Source: Trissonchulus latispiculum (lineage: Eukaryota > Nematoda > Enoplea > Enoplida > Ironidae). Taken from it: a stretch of DNA of 64,000 nucleotides. The DNA lies in assembly GCA_030248195.1 (NCBI GenBank), contig JASAND010023840.1, positions 1 to 64,000 of the forward strand, given 5' to 3'. A program made the translations under genes and the position numbers. Below are positions 58,601 through 64,000 of this stretch, piece after piece. The notes below the pieces were generated by a model, which was given only the letters and a program-made list of their open reading frames with translations, ran no database searches and was not told the origin of the DNA. Numbering within the stretch: position 1 is the stretch's first letter; every line of letters begins with the position of its first letter.

Positions 58601-59424
58601 GATTCGAATTGAGGAACTGGCGTCTACCCTACGAAAGGAAGGCCTATTGCAGGGCGAGGAGGAGCGGCTGCTCTTGCACCAGTTGACGCAGTCGTCGAAC
58701 GACGGCTTTCAGATGGAATCTAAATCAGCCATGGAGTCCGAAGATGGACTGGAAACACAAAGCTCAGAGAAATGTGGAGAAATCTCAAATGGTATGTAGG
58801 ATATGGGCGTACGCTATTGGCGCAGTGTTTATCTTTTAGTATTGATAGATTAAATGAAACGTATGCCTCTTGCAGGAACAAGCGTAATTTGCCGTAAACT
58901 GTAAAGACTAGGCTTGATAAAAAAATTGCAGTCGAAGTTGTATTCTAAGCATTAAGGGGAATTTCTTAAACCTTAGAAATTTTGATGTTTATGCTTATAA
59001 AACTAGGCAAAAATCGCTGAAAATAGCGAAGTTCAAGGGTTGTTTAAGTTAAAACAGTAAAAATGTTTGAAAATTTGAAAGTTTTGAAAATTTAGGGGAA
59101 AGAAAAATATCGGCAGGTTTTGGGGCTATGATGGCGGTCTGGATTTATGGGGACGTAGTCGCTGTATGGAGACCTGTACTCCACATACATCCCTTTCAGC
59201 ATGGAGCAGAGAGCGGCAACACTTTAGAAGCCTTAAGACACTTTTTGTAACATATTCGGGATATTTTAGATTCACTGAATTCTGGTGAAGCTAAGCGATC
59301 ATCTCCAACTCCAAATCAGAGCGAGTCTTTATCGCTTCACACTCCAGCCGTATCAGGCTCCTCCAGTACAGAAACAGACGCTAGTTCAGGAGAACGAAGT
59401 ACTACGAAGAAAGTTTGGGTTTAG
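55690..59424 (+). CDS. N-terminal Ras-association-domain protein of the RASSF7/8 type
   Basis: Exons 55690-57484, 58156-58791 and 59270-59424 (TAG) join in phase into 861 residues. Residues 1-82 are the RA domain placed at the N-terminus as in RASSF7-10: [49 protein letters not shown] are near-identical to RASSF8. Residues ~85-570 are Ser/Pro/Gly/Gln-rich and probably disordered, with polyproline and CAG-like Gln patches. From ~575 to ~790 lies a long Glu/Lys/Leu coiled coil (exon 2). The tail ends KKVWV, a PDZ-ligand-like C-terminus comparable to the IYV end of RASSF8. Family members sit at cell junctions and influence growth signalling; partners here are inferred only. The protein is about twice the length of vertebrate RASSF8, mainly because of the disordered insert. 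Confidence 0.9.
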
Positions 59425-59763
59425 ACTAGTGCTCATGAATTTACTCAATTTATCGAAAAAAAACTCACTTTCTTGGCTGTGGACATTTCTCAATCAATTG
59501 TTCGTTTACAATATATATCTCTTGTTGGACCAACGATCTTTCTTAGTTGTACTACTTGTTGTTTTTAAGTTGCAAAAGGCAGCTTTTGCCGTGTTGCAGA
59601 ATATGTCTGGTTAATTGTATTGTAACTTTCTTTCAATTGCATATACGTACTTTATGGGTATAATTGCATGAAATTGGTTTGTTGAAACAGTTCGTGTGAT
59701 ATGGCGGAAAAACATGTCGGGTAAAAGCTTACGCATTTATCGGGTATGTAGCTGATTGCGTGT
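59425..59763 (+). other. 3' UTR region of the RASSF-like gene
   Basis: Non-coding sequence between the RASSF stop and the next transposon. No distinct polyadenylation hexamer stands out. Confidence 0.4.
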
Positions 59764-59771
59764 AGCTACTC

Positions 59772-60202
59772 CAGAGTTGGAAGCGGGTCGAAAATCTTGA
59801 CCCGCGGGTACCCGCGACCCACCTACCCTTAACTCGCACTCACTTGACCCGTACCCGCGATCCGCTTTTGTTTTGGCGGGTCAATTTGAAATGTCGAAAA
59901 ATGGAGCAAAGTTGACACAAAATGTCTCAAAAGAGCCTCAGATTCAAACGTTTAAGAAGTTAATTTGCTGTTAAATAGTCTCTGCTTCTGTATTCGTGAA
60001 AATTAGAATTTGTTGATCCAAATTTATAAAATAGCCTGTTGCCCACAATAACTTTGTCTGTAAATACAACTTCTTAAGGGAAACCCTCAACCCGGTTTGA
60101 CCCGCGGGTCAATGCGGGCCGAAAGACTTCTTGACCCGTACCCAACCCACCCGACCCGACCCGCGGGTACCCGCAGGTACCCACGACCCGCTTCCAACAC
60201 TG
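59772..60202. mobile_element. hAT-family MITE downstream of the RASSF-like gene
   Basis: 431 bp. Inverted ends CAGAGTTGGAAGCGGGTC and GACCCGCTTCCAACACTG, with an exact 8-bp duplication AGCTACTC (59764-59771 and 60203-60210). The GACCCGCGGGTACCCGC-type repeats in both subterminal regions are self-complementary. No transposase. Confidence 0.85.
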
Positions 60203-60210
60203 AGCTACTC

Positions 60211-61110
60211 ACATTTGGTTAAGTGAACAAAAATTTAAAATCACGTTTAAATCTAGATTTTTATAGCGAGAATTTTGATCAAGCGTCAGCTCAGCTCTCA
60301 GTACAGTCAACGAAATACTGCTGAATATGAACAATAACAAGGTCGACTATAATATTCAGGAAGATTCCATTTGTAGCTGAACCCGTGACTAATAGTGACC
60401 ACTGACCCTGTAGTGACTAATCAGCGTCTTATGGAGTCAATTTGGGAGGGTCCTTTGAAGTTTTGCATTATTTGCTGGACATTTTCAACTTTTAATTCAG
60501 CTTTCAGCTTTAAGCGTAATTTGCTAATTTATTTGAATTTAAACCATCACCATTTTAGCACAGTTTAAGATGCAGTGTGTGCCTCCTTTAGCCTTTGTCT
60601 TCTTTATTTTGATTTTTCAACAGTTCATTCAGCCAATACGACCCATTTTTGCTTTTCCGCTTATTCTTATTTATGTCTTTTATGATAATTGTAGTTTTTA
60701 TTGATTGGTGTTGGGTTTATTTTCATATCACACACTATGAACTTCAGCGGCCATTTGTAACAACTTTTTATATGAAGCTTATTTTTGTACGATTTTATGT
60801 GTTGTTGTACTGCCTTTAGTACTGTGTAATTTAGTATATACTTTATTTACCTGTGTAATGTCTGCCATTTTTTACTTCCTTTCTGGTAGTAAACTCTAAA
60901 TTTCTTGCTAGTAAATCATTTCTAATTTCAGTCATATTTATTTAGTTGGATAGACGCGACAACGTTACGTAAGTTAGAATATTGTCGTTAGGGAAGTTAG
61001 TTAGATGTTTTTGTAGCTAGCTTGATATTTAAAACCAATGTTCGATATTGTAGACTTTCATGAATGAAATGAAAGAACGAACGAAATTAAGATGCGTCAC
61101 TATTATGTAG
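60211..61110. other. non-coding sequence
   Basis: AT-rich intergenic DNA; no gene, RNA or bounded repeat could be supported. Confidence 0.5.
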
Positions 61111-61235
61111 CACCTCCGACTTGAAAATTCGGGACCGGGGTGGGGATCGAACCAACAACCTCTGGCTGACTAGTCCAACGCTCTATGGCTCCACCCAGGC
61201 GCCACCGAACCAAGCTTGAGCTTGATGTCTGTATT
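61111..61235 (-). repeat. tRNA-derived SINE, copy 3
   Basis: On the minus strand: AAGCTTGGTTCGGTGGCGCC, then the A-box region GGTGGCGCCTGGGTGGAG, B box GGTTCGATCCC and the tail CCCGAATTTTCAAG. Same order of parts, including the AGCTTGGT word upstream of the tRNA head, as the copies at 4436 and 33461. Confidence 0.6.
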
Positions 61236-61487
61236 TGGGATTTTTGAAATCTAAGTGATCCTAAAAGTAAGCAGGTTTCTGGATGACAGTGCTAGTGTCT
61301 ATTGTGTAACGTAAATAGCCTAAGATTGTACCGTTTTTGGTAGTGCGAAAGTTTAAGTTACCCTTTTGCATCAAAATTTGCTGCTCTTAATTTCTGGGAA
61401 ATAAGTTTTCGCTTCGCTGGAACGTTTCATATGAAGGTTTTGATGAAACACCGTCAATATCCAACAAACCAGAAAAATTATTAGAAG

Positions 61488-61860
61488 CAAGAGTACATAA
61501 TAATAAGAGTATGCCACTAGGCACACTCTATGTTATCAGAGCAAAAACTATGCTCTGCACGCTAATGGCCCACCCCCCCGCAAATCAGACCCTAGTGACT
61601 CCCCCCGCAAATCAGTACCTAGTCGAAACGGGGGTACGCTCACTCGCTCTATGTTTATGTGCTTAAGCTCGAAAACACAAGCAGTGCGTGCGCGAATTTT
61701 GTGTCTGCTTCGAGCTTTAGAACATAAACATAGCGCTCAAAATTCTTTGAAGTGAAGGGTCTAATTTGCGGGGGGGTGGGCCGTTAGCGAGCAGAGCATA
61801 GTTTTTGCTCTGATAACATAGAGTGTGCCTAGTGGCACACTCTTATATTATGTACTCTTG
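61488..61860. mobile_element. 373-bp MITE with long inverted repeats and 7-bp target duplication
   Basis: Ends CAAGAGTACATAATA and TATTATGTACTCTTG are exact inverted repeats. Nearly the whole element is an imperfect hairpin (CACTAGGCACACTCTATG...AGAGCAAAAACTATGCTCTGC mirrored on the right). TTAGAAG flanks both ends (61481-61487 and 61861-61867). C/G runs occur in the loop-proximal part. Confidence 0.8.
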
Positions 61861-61867
61861 TTAGAAG

Positions 61868-63503
61868 TAATTAATGACTTAAGCAGCTTGTTCCATCCAG
61901 TAAGTTCCCCGGCTATTCTGGTTTTAGAACTTAGTTCTAAAAAGAATCTTTGTCTAGCTGAAAATGTGGCTTTTTGAAGATCTCCAACTGCAGACGAGAT
62001 TAACTATAAACATTTTATTTTAAAACAAACTAAGCGGTACACACACTGCAATTTGAGGTTTTAAAAGTTGGTTATGTACTGCTTTCTATCAGTTGCTTCT
62101 TCTGACAACAGGCAGGGAAGTCTTAATCTGAAACAATATTTAAAAACAATCAGCGTTTAAGTTACGATTTGTTTAGAAGAAATCAGATTATTCTAGATTA
62201 GAATCTCACTGTTATAAAATCAGCAGGAAGAGTTGACAGAAAACAGCTGTGGGTAACCGGTAACCAACCGCAGCCTGAAGGTATTCCATTATACTTTGCC
62301 ACTGTCAAAACGAAAACTGTCTTCCGACCAAACTAAATACTAAAAACCAAATACATCAGTTTTGCAAATTCGGTTGGCACCGGTCAAAAATTTTTTAGGA
62401 TGCTTTACTAAAACGACCACAGTACGAACTAAACTGTCGGATCTATGACATAATTTTTGAAATAAAAGAATTATTAAAATAATTTAACAGGTTGCTGGGA
62501 TGGATGATATAAATTTGCAAAACTAAATAATTCATTTATGAATAAAGATACTGCCAGGCGAAAAAGTAATTAATTAATAATGCATTTTTCTCTAGTTTGC
62601 TTTTGCTGCGCCAGACTATTTGTTGGTTCAACCGCATTAACATTTTGGTAACTAAAGCTTTTTTAATTTTTAGGTACACCGTATTCTAAAGGTGGATATC
62701 ATCGTATCCTCAAGTTTGGCAACGTTGTCTAGGTCCTAGGAATACACATTAATTTTAACAGGGAGCCACACTGAATAAAACTCAGATCTATCTAATAATT
62801 AAGATCAAGTAAATGATGCCCCCAACCTCAATTAGGTTTCGATAGTTTACTGATGCTAGCTTTAGCACTTAACCAATTCAGCTCAAACTTTGGGTGCATT
62901 CCATTGGCAATAAAATTTGTCTTAGTTTTGACATTTAAAAGATACTGGACCACCGGAGTAGAGGCTGTTCGTGTCACCGGGTCTGAAAATGGTGACTTGG
63001 TTTCATTTCTGGCCATCAAAATCAAAGAAGCTAAGGCTGAAAACTTATCCAGCTGCGAGAAAATTCAATGCGAAGTTGCAAAATTTAGTGTCGCCGTACG
63101 TTGAGCGAATTTCCAGGATTATAGAGAGACAAATCCAGCAGGTTGTCCCCAGGGTATCATGTCCTACATATCACAATACAAAAAATTTGTCAGATTCAAC
63201 AGTTTTAAGAAATCAATGTTAAAGATCACTCAGTCGCTCATATGCAACGTTTTGCGGATTCTGCCCGGACGATTCACTCCACTCGCATCGGGGTAGTTAC
63301 CATTGCACTTGTACTATATATGTGTACCTGGAGAGAACAGGTATGATAGTTTCCGTGTATTATATTAATCAAGTGCTTTCCAAAATACCTACATCCTTTT
63401 TTCAGGCTGCATGAAATGTGGATGTACATAGGACTGCCGCTGAAAGTTAGGTTCCAAAATTATTTGCACTCTTAGAAGTTAGCGGCCACTCACTTGCCTC
63501 AGC
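61868..63503. other. non-coding sequence, includes the 3' flank of the LEA-like gene
   Basis: Mostly AT-rich. Open frames at 62828-63222 overlap on both strands and carry no recognisable features. The part next to 63503 is probably 3' UTR of the minus-strand gene. Confidence 0.45.
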
Positions 63504-63949
63504 TTATTTTCCAGGAATTGCTCCCTTGGCAGCATCAGCTCCTTTCTGCGCTCCACCTTTGGCAGCATCTCCTCCCTTCGAGGCCTGGTCAGCTCCCTGC
63601 TGAGCACCGTCTTTGGCTGCGTCAGTTCCCTTATTGGCTCCGTCTTTTGCGGCATCCTTTCCCTGATCCGCGCCATCCTTTGCAGCATCCTTTCCTTGAT
63701 CTGCGCCATCTTTAGCAGCATCCTTTCCTTGATCGGCTCCGTCTTTGGCGGCATCCTTTCCTTGATCGGCTCCGTCTTTGGCGGCATCCTTTCCTTCGTC
63801 GGCTCCATCCTTTGCGGCATCTTTAGCATCGTCTCCTTTACCTTCTCCACTCTTTTCTTTGCTTCCCTTGCTCTTTTCTTTGCTACCTTTGCTTTTCTCT
63901 CCACTGCCACTTCCGCTCTTTTCCCCACTGCCGCTGCCGCTTCCGCTTC
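63504..63949 (-). CDS. LEA-like 11-residue repeat protein, 3' exon (partial)
   Basis: The minus-strand frame ending at TAA 63504-63506 encodes ~147 residues. A Gly/Ser/Lys-rich lead (GSGSGSGEKSGSGSGEKSK) is followed by about seven tandem copies of GKDAAKDGADQ and two or three degenerate copies, ending KGAIPGK. An in-frame TAA directly upstream sits in a TTTAAG acceptor, so this is a 3' exon starting at 63949; the rest lies outside the window. The repeat is highly hydrophilic, Ala/Lys/Asp/Gly only, with 11-residue periodicity as in group-3 LEA proteins of desiccation-tolerant organisms. Such proteins are disordered when hydrated and become helical on drying. The link is by composition and period, not by proven homology. 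Another frame over the same DNA is longer but Lys/Arg/Met-rich and less protein-like. Confidence 0.6.
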
Positions 63950-64000
63950 CTTAAATAGGGCACATATATTAAAAAACTAAAAAGTATACATACATAGAAG

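Noticed and set aside
62828..63222. Overlapping 60-80 codon frames on both strands
   Set aside because: No domain, no splice logic, AT-rich; best explained as chance.
63479..63928. Long minus-strand Lys/Arg/Met-rich frame (149 codons) over the LEA-like exon
   Set aside because: It is the shifted reading of the 33-bp repeat unit. The GKDAAKDGADQ frame has the better composition, a fitting acceptor and a natural stop.

Overview
This is a metazoan genomic window: intron-containing genes with GT-AG splicing, long AT-rich intergenic DNA and dense transposable elements. Animal-specific families (anion-type Cys-loop receptor, ARMC8, RASSF7/8-type protein) are clear. An EB-type cysteine module and an 11-residue LEA-like repeat protein hint at an ecdysozoan-like invertebrate, but no species can be named from the sequence.

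Layout. 1-6.5 kb: a minus-strand four-exon gene for a membrane-anchored or secreted protein with one EB-type cysteine module and a proline-rich body; its first intron carries a 1.65 kb DNA transposon that itself holds a tRNA-derived SINE. 8.7-9.8 kb: a minus-strand single-exon Cys-loop chloride-type channel subunit. 10.6-12.0 kb: a Harbinger-like non-autonomous element. 13.7-32.3 kb: a terminal-inverted-repeat DNA element split by a 17.26 kb Ty3/gypsy LTR retrotransposon in minus orientation. That retroelement has matching LTRs, a 4-bp target duplication, an uninterrupted pol, a broken gag region and a large broken extra gene 3' of pol. The extra gene carries a DEDDy-type 3'-5' exonuclease-like domain, an RS-rich segment and an unrecognised C-terminal module.

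33-34 kb: a possible TATA/Inr promoter and a short cysteine-containing first exon. 34.7-39.2 kb: an imperfect palindrome of about 4.5 kb full of poly-G/poly-C runs. 40.4-49.4 kb: plus-strand ARMC8 (CTLH/GID ubiquitin-ligase subunit), 17 exons resolved, the N-terminal exon(s) not found. 49.7-55 kb: mostly non-coding with several small transposons. 55.15 kb: a tRNA-like gene. 55.7-59.4 kb: plus-strand RASSF7/8-like gene in three exons, ending in a PDZ-ligand-like tail. 59.8-61.9 kb: small hAT-like and related miniature elements and a SINE. 63.5-63.95 kb: the last exon of a minus-strand gene for a hydrophilic LEA-like 11-mer repeat protein that runs off the window.

The host genes show no sign of working together; they are ordinary separate animal loci. 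The least ordinary content is the retroelement with its exonuclease-like accessory gene, the G/C-run palindrome and the LEA-like gene. All splice models were made by eye from reading frame and splice consensus and need transcript support.
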